Source: Maricaulis sp034659015
Lineage (GTDB): Bacteria > Pseudomonadota > Alphaproteobacteria > Caulobacterales > Maricaulaceae
Assembly (NCBI GenBank): GCA_034659015.1
Contig: JAYEGL010000017.1
Location: 402,731 to 466,730, forward strand
Length of the DNA stretch: 64,000 bases
Direction: 5' to 3'
Position numbers and translations under genes: made by a program. Every line of letters starts with the position of its first letter. Within the stretch, counting starts at the first letter, position 1. Positions 17,570 through 26,472 of this stretch are shown in pieces. The notes below the pieces were generated by a model. It was not told the DNA's origin, ran no database searches, and saw nothing but the letters and a program-made list of their open reading frames with translations.

Positions 17570-19045
17570 TCAGCCCGCGGCGCGGACGCCGTCCACGTCG
17601 AGTTCGTATTCCCGCACCTTGCGATAGAGCGTCGAGCGGCCCACGCCGAGACGGCGCGCGACCTCGCTCATACGGCCGGCATAGGTCTCGATGGCAAATT
17701 CGATCAGGTCGCGCTCGATATCCTCGAGCGAACGCAGATGCCCGCCCTCGTCCATGATCTCCACCGGACCCAGATCGGCGCCGTTGGCCGCCATGGCGGC
17801 CACCTGGCCGGCCAGCGTTTCCGCGCCCGCCGGGGACGGGGGTTCGGCCTCGGCCAGATCCGGCGACAGACCGGAAATCTGGGGAAAGTCCTCGGGCTTG
17901 AGATAGTCGCCGTCCGACAGCACCACGGCCCGGAAGACCGCGTTTTCCAGCTGGCGCACATTGCCCGGCCAGTCATAGCGGGCCAGCAAGGCATGCGTTT
18001 CCGGCGCGGCGTCGATGATCGCCTTGTTTTCCTGGGCGTTGAAGCGGCCGATGAAATGGCGCACCAGGGCCGGGATGTCGTCCATGCGCTCGCGCAGGGA
18101 GGGCACCTCGATCGGGAAGACGTTGAGACGGTAGAACAGGTCCTCGCGGAAATGGCCCGCGGCCACCTGCTCGGCCAGATCGCGATTGGTGGCGGAGATG
18201 ATCCGCACATTCACCTTGACCGGACGCTTGGATCCGACCGGATCGACCTCGCCTTCCTGCAGGGCGCGCAGCAGCTTGACCTGCATGTCCAGCGGCAGTT
18301 CGCCGATCTCGTCGAGGAAGAGCGTACCGCCATCGGCTTCCTGGAACTTGCCCATATGCTTGCCGACGGCGCCGGTGAAGGCGCCCTTCTCGTGACCGAA
18401 AAGGGTGGATTCCACGAGGTTTTCCGGGATCGCGCCGCAGTTCACGGCGACAAAGGGCGCGTCGGCGCGCTTGGACGCGGCCATGATCGAACCGGCGACG
18501 AGTTCCTTGCCGACGCCGCTTTCCCCGGTGATCAGGATCGGAATGTCGGACTGGGCCGCCCGTTCGCCCAGGCGCACGACCTGTTTCATCGCCGGCGCGC
18601 CGGCGATCATGTCGGCAAAGCCCAGCTTGTTCGTCGCCTTCTTGGAGAGGCGCTGCACCTCGCCGGACAGGTTCTGCACCTTGAGCGCATTGCGGATCGA
18701 CACGGCGATGCGTTCCGGACTGGCCGGCTTGACGAAGAAGTCGGAGGCCCCCGCCCGCATCGCCGAGACCACGGTCTCGATCCCGCCGGAGGCGGTCAGC
18801 ACGATCACCGGCAGGTTGATCTGCTTGCGCTGCAGGGCTTCCAGGGTCTCCATCCCGTCCATGCCCGGCATGATCAGATCCAGCAGCATGACGTCGATCC
18901 CCGGGGACGCCACGCGATCGAGGGCCGCTTCGCCGCTTTCCGCGGTCTCTGCCTTGTAGCCCTGCTTCTCGATCACCGCCTGAAGAAGGCGGCGCTGTGT
19001 CGGATCGTCGTCCACGATCAGAACCGTTTTCACCATCTCACCCAC
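17570..19045 (-). CDS. tacA: NtrC-family sigma-54 response regulator, TacA-like
   Basis: A 491-residue activator of sigma-54 RNA polymerase. The receiver domain (5-120) has VDDDPTQ, phospho-acceptor in VMLLDLIMPGMDG, and FVKPAS. The AAA+ domain (about 145-375) has Walker A GESGVGKE, the sigma-54 contact loop GAFTGA, Walker B GGTLFLDEIGEL and arginine-finger region FREDLFYRLNVF. The Fis-type HTH is ARRLGVGRSTLYRKVREY. In Caulobacter TacA drives stalk genes at the end of the ShkA-ShpA phosphorelay; proximity to gapR supports that identity. Start may be the Met three codons later (MVKTVLIVDD). No partner kinase lies nearby. Confidence 0.85.
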   Translation of the reverse strand: MGEMVKTVLIVDDDPTQRRLLQAVIEKQGYKAETAESGEAALDRVASPGIDVMLLDLIMPGMDGMETLEALQRKQINLPVIVLTASGGIETVVSAMRAGASDFFVKPASPERIAVSIRNALKVQNLSGEVQRLSKKATNKLGFADMIAGAPAMKQVVRLGERAAQSDIPILITGESGVGKELVAGSIMAASKRADAPFVAVNCGAIPENLVESTLFGHEKGAFTGAVGKHMGKFQEADGGTLFLDEIGELPLDMQVKLLRALQEGEVDPVGSKRPVKVNVRIISATNRDLAEQVAAGHFREDLFYRLNVFPIEVPSLRERMDDIPALVRHFIGRFNAQENKAIIDAAPETHALLARYDWPGNVRQLENAVFRAVVLSDGDYLKPEDFPQISGLSPDLAEAEPPSPAGAETLAGQVAAMAANGADLGPVEIMDEGGHLRSLEDIERDLIEFAIETYAGRMSEVARRLGVGRSTLYRKVREYELDVDGVRAAG

Positions 19046-19222
19046 GCCTTTTCGGTCGCCTTGTTTTCCGCCGGGCCTTTGGCCTCGCTACCCGTTCTGG
19101 GCAGGGCGTCTATGCGCACCGTTATGGGACAGTCTTCTAAATTTCACGTTTAAGAGGCGGCAACGACCGGTTAAGCATAACGCGGGGACCCCGCCAGGAT
19201 TGCGGGATGCGAGGGAGGCCGC

Positions 19223-20086
19223 ATGCCGCAGAATGCGGGAGACAATGCCGCCACGCCGGGAACGGCCAGACAGCGACATGCCGGCGTGCGCTGGCCGTTC
19301 AGGGCACGCGATGCCTTTGCCGGGCTGGACGGGGAACATCACCGCCTCGCGCTGATCCATTCCCTGCCGGGCATGCTGGTCTGGCCGGCCCTGATGATCG
19401 CGCTGGCCGTTGTCTTCCAGTTCGCCGGCGGCTTCGTCTGGGCGCTCTCCGGCGGACCGGACAGTGCGTTGCATTTCGACACGATGAGCTTTCTTGCGCT
19501 CGCCCTGGCCTATTTCGCCTTCACCGGACTGATGTGGCGGCGATGGAGCCGGTACAGGGTCGAACGCCATGCCTTCGCGATCTGGCCGGTGCGGCCCGCG
19601 GACCTTCTTGCCGCCATCCTGGTCATGCTCTTCATGGCCTTTGTCGCAGGCCGCCTGACGGTCATGTTCCACGACTTCGCCATGGCCGACCCCAGCCTCA
19701 CCCTGTCCGGCGGTGCTTCACGCGAGGACGTGTCCAATGTCGACGAATTCGCCATGTCCGGGGCCGCACTGTGGTCGGTCATCCTGCTGACCCTGGTGGC
19801 CGCCCCGCTGGCCGAGGAAATCCTGTTCCGCGGCTGGATGCTGCCCATGATGATCGCCCGCGGCGTACCGGTGCTGTTTGCCATCGTGATCTCGGCCCTG
19901 GCCTTCGGCCTTCTCCACATCGCCCAGGGCCTTCTGGTGATGACTTCGACCTTCCTGCTCGGCATTGCCCTGGGCGTGGCCCGCGTCGCGACGGGCCGGG
20001 TCGCCGCGCCGCTGCTCGGTCATGCGGCCAACAATGCCTTCGCCGTGTTCGCCGTGCCGGCCCTGCTCTCGCGCGTGCCGGGATAA
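19223..20086 (+). CDS. CPBP-family intramembrane metalloprotease
   Basis: A 287-residue polytopic protein of the CPBP (CAAX protease/bacteriocin-processing, Abi) family. The catalytic motifs are all there in order: EEILFRGW (EExxxR), FGLLHI with the metal-binding His, and GHAANNAFA with the second His. About six to seven membrane helices. Family members cleave prenylated or membrane peptides, but bacterial substrates are mostly unknown. It is divergent from the tacA-like gene across a 177-bp gap and stands alone. Confidence 0.88.
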   Translation: MPQNAGDNAATPGTARQRHAGVRWPFRARDAFAGLDGEHHRLALIHSLPGMLVWPALMIALAVVFQFAGGFVWALSGGPDSALHFDTMSFLALALAYFAFTGLMWRRWSRYRVERHAFAIWPVRPADLLAAILVMLFMAFVAGRLTVMFHDFAMADPSLTLSGGASREDVSNVDEFAMSGAALWSVILLTLVAAPLAEEILFRGWMLPMMIARGVPVLFAIVISALAFGLLHIAQGLLVMTSTFLLGIALGVARVATGRVAAPLLGHAANNAFAVFAVPALLSRVPG

Positions 20087-20123
20087 GATTGACGCGGCGC
20101 AGCAGCGGGGCTAGCGCTGGACC

Positions 20124-21077
20124 ATGAACCAGAAAAACACCGCGTCCGCTCCCCGCCCGCCCGCTCCGCTCATCCAGTTCGCCGGCGAAAAGCCGCCCGC
20201 TCCGGACTGGTTCGCAAAGGCGCTGGAGAAAAAGACCGAGACCGGATCGGTGATCGTCGACGATGCCACGGTATGCTGGAAGGCTTGGGGCGAGCGCGGC
20301 ATGCCCGGGCTGATCCTCGTGCATGGCGGCGTGGCCCACAAGGACTGGTGGGACAGTATCGCCCCCTTCCTCGCCGAGACCCGCCGCGTGGTGGCCCTGG
20401 ACCTCACGGGCATGGGCGACAGCGATCACCGCGACCGCTACTTCATGGACACCTACGCCCGCGAGGTGATCGCGGCCGGCGAGACGGGCGGCGCCTTCGA
20501 CGGCGGCGCCCCCTTCGTGGCCGGCCATTCCTTCGGCGGTTTCGTCTCGCTGACTGCGGCCATGGAGCATGGCGAGAAACTGCGCGGCGTGGCCGTGCTG
20601 GACAGCCCGATCCGGCCCGCGGAGGAGCAGCGGCGTTCCTCGCCGCCCAGTCGCGGCGGCACGGTCTATGCCGACTTCCGGGCCGCCATGGAGCGCTTCC
20701 GGCTGCTGCCCGAGCAGACCTGCGACAATGCCTTCCTGCTCGATCACATTGCCCGGCAGAGCCTGAAACAGGCGACCCGGCCGGATGGCACGCCCGGCTG
20801 GACATGGAAATTCGATCCGAAACTCTGGGACAAGCTGGACTATGACCGCCCGCCGCCGGCCCAGCTCGTGGACCGGCTGAAGACGCGTGTCGCGCTGTTC
20901 CGCGGCGAGGATTCCCGCCTCGTCACCGACGAGATCTGGTCCTTCATGCGTGAAACCTTCGGACCGGACACCACCATGGTGTCGATCCCCGATGCCCAGC
21001 ACCACCTGATCCTGGACCAGCCGATCGCGGTGGGCGCCGCCCTGGAAGTGCTGACGGGCCCTGGCTGGGGGGTGTAG
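20124..21077 (+). CDS. Alpha/beta hydrolase
   Basis: A 317-residue cytoplasmic alpha/beta hydrolase. It has the LVHGGVAHKDWW oxyanion loop, LDLTGMGDSDHRD, nucleophile elbow GHSFGGF, acid in LFRGEDSRLV and His in DAQHHLILDQP. It is similar to the haloalkane dehalogenase/epoxide hydrolase branch, but the reaction cannot be set from sequence. It starts 37 bp after the CPBP gene on the same strand and is followed by a repeat-rich spacer. Confidence 0.85.
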   Translation: MNQKNTASAPRPPAPLIQFAGEKPPAPDWFAKALEKKTETGSVIVDDATVCWKAWGERGMPGLILVHGGVAHKDWWDSIAPFLAETRRVVALDLTGMGDSDHRDRYFMDTYAREVIAAGETGGAFDGGAPFVAGHSFGGFVSLTAAMEHGEKLRGVAVLDSPIRPAEEQRRSSPPSRGGTVYADFRAAMERFRLLPEQTCDNAFLLDHIARQSLKQATRPDGTPGWTWKFDPKLWDKLDYDRPPPAQLVDRLKTRVALFRGEDSRLVTDEIWSFMRETFGPDTTMVSIPDAQHHLILDQPIAVGAALEVLTGPGWGV

Positions 21078-21079
21078 AG

Positions 21080-21320
21080 GCCCTTCTCCCCTTCCGGGGA
21101 GAAGGTGGGCGAAGCCCGGATGAGGGGCGCGCGGCAAAGCCGCGCTTGGGAAGAGGTGCCGAATCCAGGGCTCGCCCCGCTTGCGGGGGAGCTGTCCGCG
21201 TCAGCGGACTGAGGGGGCAGCGCGAAGCGGCGCAGAGCGCGTCAGCGCGCAGACTCTCCCCCATCGCCTCCCCCGGCTCAGGGCCGGGGTCGCCACTTCC
21301 CCCGCTAACGCAGGGGAAGC
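21080..21320. repeat. Cluster of extragenic palindromic repeats
   Basis: This 240-bp non-coding spacer is built from short inverted repeats: ccttctcccc/ggggagaagg (21082-21105), a ccgcttgcggggg segment near 21178, gtccgcgtcagcggac (about 21194-21209), cccccggc/gccgggg (about 21268-21287) and cttcccc...ggggaag (about 21296-21319). The first unit and the following gcgaagcccggatgagggg string belong to a common alphaproteobacterial intergenic repeat type. No gene is seen here. Confidence 0.65.
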
Positions 21321-21338
21321 CTGATGCGCAGGCCCCAC

Positions 21339-21569
21339 CTACTCCGGATGCGACTCCAGTTCGCGGGCGACATCCGTCGGGATATCGGCCGGACGCGCCG
21401 TGAAGGCCTTGCGCAGCGCATTGCCTATGGCCACCAGCACGACCAGACCCAGCCAGACCGCACCGATCTGGATCCCGCGATGGGGCAGAAGGTCGACATA
21501 GCCGAAATTGCGATAGGCCAGGCCCACCAGGGCGCCATAGACGCCCAGGGCAATGATCGCAGACCACAC
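21339..21569 (-). CDS. Small two-helix membrane protein
   Basis: A 76-residue protein with two predicted membrane helices (about 3-20 and 33-50) and a charged C-terminus (RKAFTARPADIPTDVARELESHPE). No family recognised. It lies 63 bp downstream of the LuxR-type regulator gene on the same strand and may be the last gene of that operon. The reading frame is plausible by codon use, though short. Confidence 0.55.
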   Translation of the reverse strand: MWSAIIALGVYGALVGLAYRNFGYVDLLPHRGIQIGAVWLGLVVLVAIGNALRKAFTARPADIPTDVARELESHPE

Positions 21570-21632
21570 GGCAAAGGGAATTTTATCGGCACGCCCTCCC
21601 AGCCCCGCAAGGCTAGCAAGCAGGCCGGGCCA

Positions 21633-22235
21633 TCACAACCAGCCGCGCTCGCGCGCCAGGCGCGCCGCCTCGATCCGGTTGGATGCGCCGAGCTTGGAGA
21701 TCGCGCTGTGCAGGTAGTTGCGCACCGTTCCCCGGGCGAGCCCCTCGGCCTTGGCGATGGCGGGGCTGTCCATTCCCGCTTCCGCCAGCCGCAGGAGGCG
21801 CCGCTCGGTATCGGTCAGCGGGTCCGGCTCGCTCCAGGCCTGTTCGGCCAGGCCGGGCGCCAGCACGCGTTCGCCCGCGGCAACGCGGCGCACCGCGCTG
21901 GCCAGATCGGCCGAGGGCGTGTCCTTGAGCAGATAGCCGCTCACCCCCGCTTCCAGGGCCCGCCGCAGATAACCCGGCCGGTCGAAGGTGGTGACGATCA
22001 GAACACGCGTCCTCGCCCCGTCGCGCCTGAGCTGGGCGGCCAGTTCCAGACCGGTCAGGCCGGGCATCTCGATATCGGTGACCAGGACGTCCGGCGTGTA
22101 ACGGCGCACCATGTCCAGCGCCTCGCGTCCTGTCGCAGCCGCCCCCGCAACCTCTATGTCGCCCTCAAGCGACATCAGTGTCGCCAGCGCGTCGCGCAGC
22201 ATCGTCTGGTCTTCCGCGATCACCACATCGATCAT
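21633..22235 (-). CDS. LuxR/NarL-type response regulator (DesR-like)
   Basis: A two-domain regulator of 200-201 residues. The receiver has IAEDQTMLRDAL, the phospho-acceptor in VLVTDIEMPGLTG, IVTTFD and YLLKDTP. The C-terminal GerE/LuxR HTH contains PLTDTERRLLRLAEAGMDSPAIA and GTVRNYLHSAISKLG. Start is ATG at 22235 (a GTG lies one codon upstream); this ATG overlaps the kinase TGA by one base. It pairs with the preceding kinase; the layout is that of the DesK/DesR membrane-fluidity system and related NarL systems. Targets are unknown. Confidence 0.92.
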   Translation of the reverse strand: MIDVVIAEDQTMLRDALATLMSLEGDIEVAGAAATGREALDMVRRYTPDVLVTDIEMPGLTGLELAAQLRRDGARTRVLIVTTFDRPGYLRRALEAGVSGYLLKDTPSADLASAVRRVAAGERVLAPGLAEQAWSEPDPLTDTERRLLRLAEAGMDSPAIAKAEGLARGTVRNYLHSAISKLGASNRIEAARLARERGWL

Positions 22236-23344
22236 CACGCGCCTCCATCCGGCCAGACCGCCACGAGTCCGCTGCCGCGGCCGCCAAGACCGCGCCCCAG
22301 TTCCAGCGTCATGCCCGCATCGGCCAGGCGCTGGCGCAGCCCGTCCAGCCCGCGGCCCGCGAAACGGGCCCCGCCCCGCCCGTCATCCGCAACCGTCAGG
22401 CGCAGGCCCTCTGCCCCGCCCTGCAGGCTGATGGCGACACGTTTCGCACCGGCATGGCGCAGCACATTGGTCGCGCCTTCGCGCACGACCATGCCGAAGG
22501 GACCGGAGGCGGCATCCGGCAGCTCATCGGCGCCGGCCATGTCCAGCTCGACGTCCAGGCCCGCCCGGCGAAGACGATCGGCGACCTCGGCCGCGACGAC
22601 GTCGAGCGGCCGCACGCGCAGTCCGGTCACCGCCTCACGCACTTCGGCGAGGGCATCGCGGCTGATCTGCTGGATCGCCGCCAGCTCGGCCCTGGCCCGG
22701 TCCGGATCGGTGTCGAAGAGACGGCTGGCCAGATCGGCTTTCAGGGTCGTCACGGAAAGCGTGTGACCGAGCAGATCGTGCAGGTCTCGGGCGATGCGCT
22801 GGCGCTCCGCCTCGACCGCCCGCGCGGCGGCGTCGGTTTCCAGATCCTCGCGCACCGCATCGCGCTCCTCGCTGCGCGCCGACCAGGCGGTCGCGGCGGC
22901 GATGATGATGCCGAAGACCAGATAGCCTGCGGCATAGACCCAGGGCACGGACACGACCACACAGCCCGCCACAAGGACGATCAGCCACAGGACGAGACCG
23001 GCGCGCTGGACCCGCTGGTCGCGGATCCGGGCCATCATCGCGGCGGCGTAGACGAGAAACACGGCCGCGCCGAAATTGGCGGGCAGCAGCCAGAACCCCA
23101 GCGCCTCGGTCGCCAGCGCCGCGGGCAGCGCCATCCAGTCCCGCCGCACCATGGCGAAGACGAAGAGGCACAGGAAAAGCGCCGCCGCCATGAGGGTGGT
23201 GGCCAGGGTGGCCTGTGCCGGTGTCCCGTAGACCCAGGGCAGGAAGAGCGCGGCCAGATAGACCAGGTAGATCCAGGGCCGCTGTGGCGACAGGTACTGC
23301 CACCACCGGCCCGGGAGCCATGCCGTATCGCGGGGTGCCGTCAC
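22235..23344 (-). CDS. DesK-like membrane sensor histidine kinase
   Basis: A 369-residue kinase of the HisKA_3 class. Four to five membrane helices occupy about 20-160, with no periplasmic sensor domain, so the signal is probably sensed in or at the membrane. The phospho-acceptor is in ERQRIARDLHDLLGHTLS; ATPase boxes are VVREGATNVLRHA and VADDGRGGARFAGRGLDGLRQRL. It starts with GTG overlapping the upstream stop (GTGA) and its stop overlaps the regulator start, so all three genes are translationally coupled. Confidence 0.92.
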   Translation of the reverse strand: MTAPRDTAWLPGRWWQYLSPQRPWIYLVYLAALFLPWVYGTPAQATLATTLMAAALFLCLFVFAMVRRDWMALPAALATEALGFWLLPANFGAAVFLVYAAAMMARIRDQRVQRAGLVLWLIVLVAGCVVVSVPWVYAAGYLVFGIIIAAATAWSARSEERDAVREDLETDAAARAVEAERQRIARDLHDLLGHTLSVTTLKADLASRLFDTDPDRARAELAAIQQISRDALAEVREAVTGLRVRPLDVVAAEVADRLRRAGLDVELDMAGADELPDAASGPFGMVVREGATNVLRHAGAKRVAISLQGGAEGLRLTVADDGRGGARFAGRGLDGLRQRLADAGMTLELGRGLGGRGSGLVAVWPDGGA

Positions 23345-23940
23345 GCGGCCGGTTCCGTCATGATGTCCGTCATGCCGTCCCTTTTACGGCGCAGGCGCTC
23401 GACTTCCCAGCGCATACCCGCAGCGGCGAGCAGGTAGAGACCGGCGACGGCCAGCGGCAGAACGTCGAAACGGCCGTCCGGAAGGGCGAACCAGATCACG
23501 CTCACCGTCGCCACGCGAAGGATGGCATGGATCAGGCAGACCCGGCTGCCATAGGTCCAGCCGATGATCGGCCAGTGCAGCGTCATGCCGATCGCCAGGG
23601 TCAGCGGTGCCGCGTCCGGTGCCGCCCCGAAGACGATGAAATGCACCGGCCAGAGAAAGTTGATCGCCATCACGGCGAGCATGCCGACACCGCCGATCGG
23701 CGATTTTGCTTTCATGAAGGGCGAACGGAAGGGTTTCTGCAGCAAGAGGCCGAGCGGGAAGATCAGGCCGGAGCCGGCGGCGGCGGCCAGCGCCCAGTCT
23801 TCCGGCGCCAGATGGCGGCTGAGCATGGCGAGGCCCACCCAGTAGATCGCGCCGGCCACGGGCAGTGAAATGCCGCCGCCGGCATCGAGATAATACCGGT
23901 CTTTCTCGTGCTTGAGCAGGGTCTTGAAATCGTCGCTCAT
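23341..23940 (-). CDS. Polytopic membrane protein, first gene of the kinase operon
   Basis: A 199-residue protein with about six hydrophobic segments and a short polar N-terminus (MSDDFKTLLKHEKDRYYLD). It vaguely recalls the DUF7010 family, but I cannot confirm that. Two ATGs are adjacent; GGAGA is 5 nt before the second (23940), which is chosen. It ends GTGA-overlapping the histidine kinase gene, so its product likely works with, or is sensed by, the kinase. The basic tail WEVERLRRKRDG is cytosolic. Confidence 0.75.
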   Translation of the reverse strand: MSDDFKTLLKHEKDRYYLDAGGGISLPVAGAIYWVGLAMLSRHLAPEDWALAAAAGSGLIFPLGLLLQKPFRSPFMKAKSPIGGVGMLAVMAINFLWPVHFIVFGAAPDAAPLTLAIGMTLHWPIIGWTYGSRVCLIHAILRVATVSVIWFALPDGRFDVLPLAVAGLYLLAAAGMRWEVERLRRKRDGMTDIMTEPAA

Positions 23941-24121
23941 CATCGTCTCCGTTGTCAGGGTCGACGACTTCATCGCCCGGCATCGCTGCGCCGGGCAGGC
24001 ACAGGCTTCACCCATCCGCCATGACAGGTGTCACACAAGCGGCAGCCCGGCATCTTGGCGGGCCGCGCAACGCGTGCTATCCGCTCGGTCACAGGGCATC
24101 TTTTTGACAGGGGTTGCAGCA

Positions 24122-24427
24122 ATGGCGGCTGATCACGTTCGCGGCGACATGGACATTTCCCAGCACAAGTCCACTTTCGACGGTTTCATGGCAGTCAGCA
24201 CCTGGGGCTCGCTCCTGACGGGCCTGACGGTCCTCTACCTCACCCTGGCCTTCGCGGTCGGCATGGACTGGCTGGCCTCGCTGGTCGGCGTGGCGATTGT
24301 CGGCGTGCTCGCCGGCCTGGTCCTGTCGATGAAGACGTCCTGGTATGTGACGGTCGGCGGACTGTTCGTGTTCGGACTGATCTGCGGCGGCATCGTCCAG
24401 CTCTTCCGCCTGGCGCTCGGCGGTTAA
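24122..24427 (+). CDS. aa3-type cytochrome c oxidase subunit IV
   Basis: A 101-residue small membrane protein. The N-terminal motif MDISQHKSTFDGFMAVSTWG is the signature of the bacterial aa3-type oxidase subunit IV family (PF07835), and about three hydrophobic segments follow rather than the single one of the shortest members. It is an accessory subunit of terminal oxidase in the inner membrane. It precedes the transhydrogenase genes, as commonly seen in alphaproteobacteria, though the oxidase core genes are not here. The start is set by AGGGG about 7 nt upstream. Confidence 0.85.
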   Translation: MAADHVRGDMDISQHKSTFDGFMAVSTWGSLLTGLTVLYLTLAFAVGMDWLASLVGVAIVGVLAGLVLSMKTSWYVTVGGLFVFGLICGGIVQLFRLALGG

Positions 24428-24544
24428 ATTTCCCGCCGGACCGGCTGATACTGCACCGCACAAAGAAATTTTTCCGCAGGTCTTCCCCTTCGGGAAGAAT
24501 TCGACCATGCTCGCCGCAAACAAGCCATAAAGCGGCGGGAGACC

Positions 24545-25675
24545 ATGCGAATTGCGATTCTGAAGGAGCGGCATGCGGGTGAGACCCGCGTGGCTGCCAC
24601 CCCTGAAACTGTCAAAAAATTCGTCGGCGCCGGACACGAGGTCGCCATCGAGAAGGGCGCCGGCGTGGCCGCGGCCATTCCCGACGACCTGTTTGCCGAC
24701 GCCGGTGCCAAGACCGGAACGGCGGCGGCCACGCTGAAGGGCGCAGACGCCGTGTTCGCGGTGCGCAGCCCGGACGACGCCACCCTGGCCAAGCTCAAGG
24801 GCGTGCTGCTCGTCTGCCACCTGGAACCCCACGGCAATGTCGAGAAAGCCGAGGCCCTGGCCAAGGCCGGGGTCGACGCACTGGCGATGGAATTCGTGCC
24901 GCGCATCACCCGTGCCCAGGCGATGGACGCCCTGTCCTCCCAGGCCAATCTCGCCGGCTATCGCTCGGTGATCGAGGCTGCGCAGCTCTACGGACGCGCC
25001 TTCCCGATGATGATGACGGCGGCCGGTACGGTCGCCCCGGCCAAGGCCTTCATCATGGGGGTGGGTGTCGCCGGCCTGCAGGCCATCGCCACGGCCCGCC
25101 GGCTCGGTGCCGTCGTCACCGCCACGGATGTGCGTCCGGCGGTGAAGGAACAGGTCGCCTCGCTGGGCGCGAAATTCATCGCGGTCGAGGACGAGGAGTT
25201 CAAGCAGGCCGAGACCGCCGGCGGCTATGCCAAGGAAATGTCCAAGGAATACCAGGCGAAACAGGCCGAGCTCATCGCCAGCCACATCGCCAAGCAGGAC
25301 GTGGTCGTGACCACCGCCCTCATCCCGGGACGCCCGGCGCCGAAACTCGTCACCAAGGCCATGGTGGAAAGCATGAAGCCGGGCTCGGTCGTCATCGACC
25401 TGGCCGCACCCACGGGCGGCAATTGCGAGCTGACCAAGCCGGACGAGATCGTCGAGCACAAGGGCGTGAAGATCGCCGGCTTCGCCAACCTGCCCGGCCG
25501 CCTCGCCGCCGACAGTTCCGCGCTCTACGCGAAGAACCTGGCCAACCTCCTGCCGCTGCTGATCGACGATGACGGCAAGAAGGCGCCCCACTGGGACGAC
25601 GAGGTCATCCAGGGCATGGCGCTGACGAAGGATGGTGCGGTCATCCATCCGAGCCTGGTGAAGGAAAGCGCATAG
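24545..25675 (+). CDS. pntAA: NAD(P) transhydrogenase subunit alpha part 1
   Basis: The NAD(H)-binding domain I of proton-translocating transhydrogenase, which uses the proton gradient to reduce NADP+ with NADH. The 376 residues align with the alanine dehydrogenase/PntA fold: MRIAILKERHAGETRVAATP at the N-terminus, the RQD-loop-type region SSQANLAGYRSV, the Rossmann motif MGVGVAGLQAIATARRLGA and VVTTALIPGRPAP. As in many alphaproteobacteria the alpha subunit is split, with the membrane part encoded separately. Here, unusually, an unrelated gene lies between the two parts. Confidence 0.97.
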   Translation: MRIAILKERHAGETRVAATPETVKKFVGAGHEVAIEKGAGVAAAIPDDLFADAGAKTGTAAATLKGADAVFAVRSPDDATLAKLKGVLLVCHLEPHGNVEKAEALAKAGVDALAMEFVPRITRAQAMDALSSQANLAGYRSVIEAAQLYGRAFPMMMTAAGTVAPAKAFIMGVGVAGLQAIATARRLGAVVTATDVRPAVKEQVASLGAKFIAVEDEEFKQAETAGGYAKEMSKEYQAKQAELIASHIAKQDVVVTTALIPGRPAPKLVTKAMVESMKPGSVVIDLAAPTGGNCELTKPDEIVEHKGVKIAGFANLPGRLAADSSALYAKNLANLLPLLIDDDGKKAPHWDDEVIQGMALTKDGAVIHPSLVKESA

Positions 25676-25689
25676 CAAGGAGGATGGCG

Positions 25690-26442
25690 ATGACCTGCCA
25701 CGTTCGCACAGCACTCGTTGTTGCGTCCGGCCTTGTTCTGACTGTGGCCGGATCCGCCGGTGCCCAGATGATCCGTCGGGCAGAACCGGCAACGGTCCGC
25801 TTCGTTGCAGACCCGCCCGCGCAAATGGGTACGGAGATTTATGTCGAGCCCGGCGATACGGTCTGGTCCGAAACGCTCCATCCAAGCCACGCGGTACGCC
25901 TTCTCGACGAGACGCCCGAGCGCAATCGTCCACGCCATGCCGACGGCGTACCCGCCGACAGCGTTCTGTTCGGTGTACATCTGTCCGACTCGATCGCCTA
26001 TTGCCAGCCGATTGCCTACGAGGACGCCGTACGGCGGGTTCAGTGCTATCGCGACCTGGACGATAATGGCACGTTCGACGGGACCTACCTGTCCCGACAG
26101 CGCGGACTGGATTCCCACTATCTCGTCGCCTATGTCCACGCGCTGACCGCTGTATCGCAGGTTCGCTACGAACCCGTCGAACAGCCCGGCACATTGTCCA
26201 CGACCGGCGAGGTCGTCTTCGACATGCATCGCGGACAACCTGTATTCCGTCGCAGGATCGGTGAAGAAACGCTCGACAGCCGGTCATCCTGCAGTCCGCT
26301 CCCGGACACGCCAGCCACCTGCGACCTCTTCGGCGTACGCATGGAGATGGAACCATCCGGCGACGGCCGCTACCGGATCAGGCTCATCCGGGCCATACCG
26401 CAGCGCGGCCTCGTCGTCCAAATCGAGAATACCGGGCTATGA
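25690..26442 (+). CDS. Unknown secreted protein inserted in the pnt operon
   Basis: A 250-residue protein with a signal peptide (cleavage near GSAGAQ). No family is recognised. The mature part is predicted to be mostly beta strand, with four cysteines (in YCQP, VQCYRD, SSCSP and ATCDLF) able to form two disulfides, and an EF-hand/dockerin-like DLDDNGTFDG loop at about residues 115-125. A strong AAGGAGG (25677-25683) sits right against an ATG at 25684 but 6 nt before the one at 25690, which decides the start. It lies 14 bp after pntAA and 30 bp before pntAB on the same strand, so it is probably co-transcribed. A link to transhydrogenase is not evident. Confidence 0.8.
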   Translation: MTCHVRTALVVASGLVLTVAGSAGAQMIRRAEPATVRFVADPPAQMGTEIYVEPGDTVWSETLHPSHAVRLLDETPERNRPRHADGVPADSVLFGVHLSDSIAYCQPIAYEDAVRRVQCYRDLDDNGTFDGTYLSRQRGLDSHYLVAYVHALTAVSQVRYEPVEQPGTLSTTGEVVFDMHRGQPVFRRRIGEETLDSRSSCSPLPDTPATCDLFGVRMEMEPSGDGRYRIRLIRAIPQRGLVVQIENTGL

Positions 26443-26472
26443 CCAATCCCCAAACCAGCGAGGTATCCGTTC

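Noticed and set aside
24089..26356. A 755-codon minus-strand frame across the pntAA region
   Set aside because: Antisense to cytochrome oxidase subunit IV, pntAA and the secreted-protein gene; composition is that of a shadow frame.
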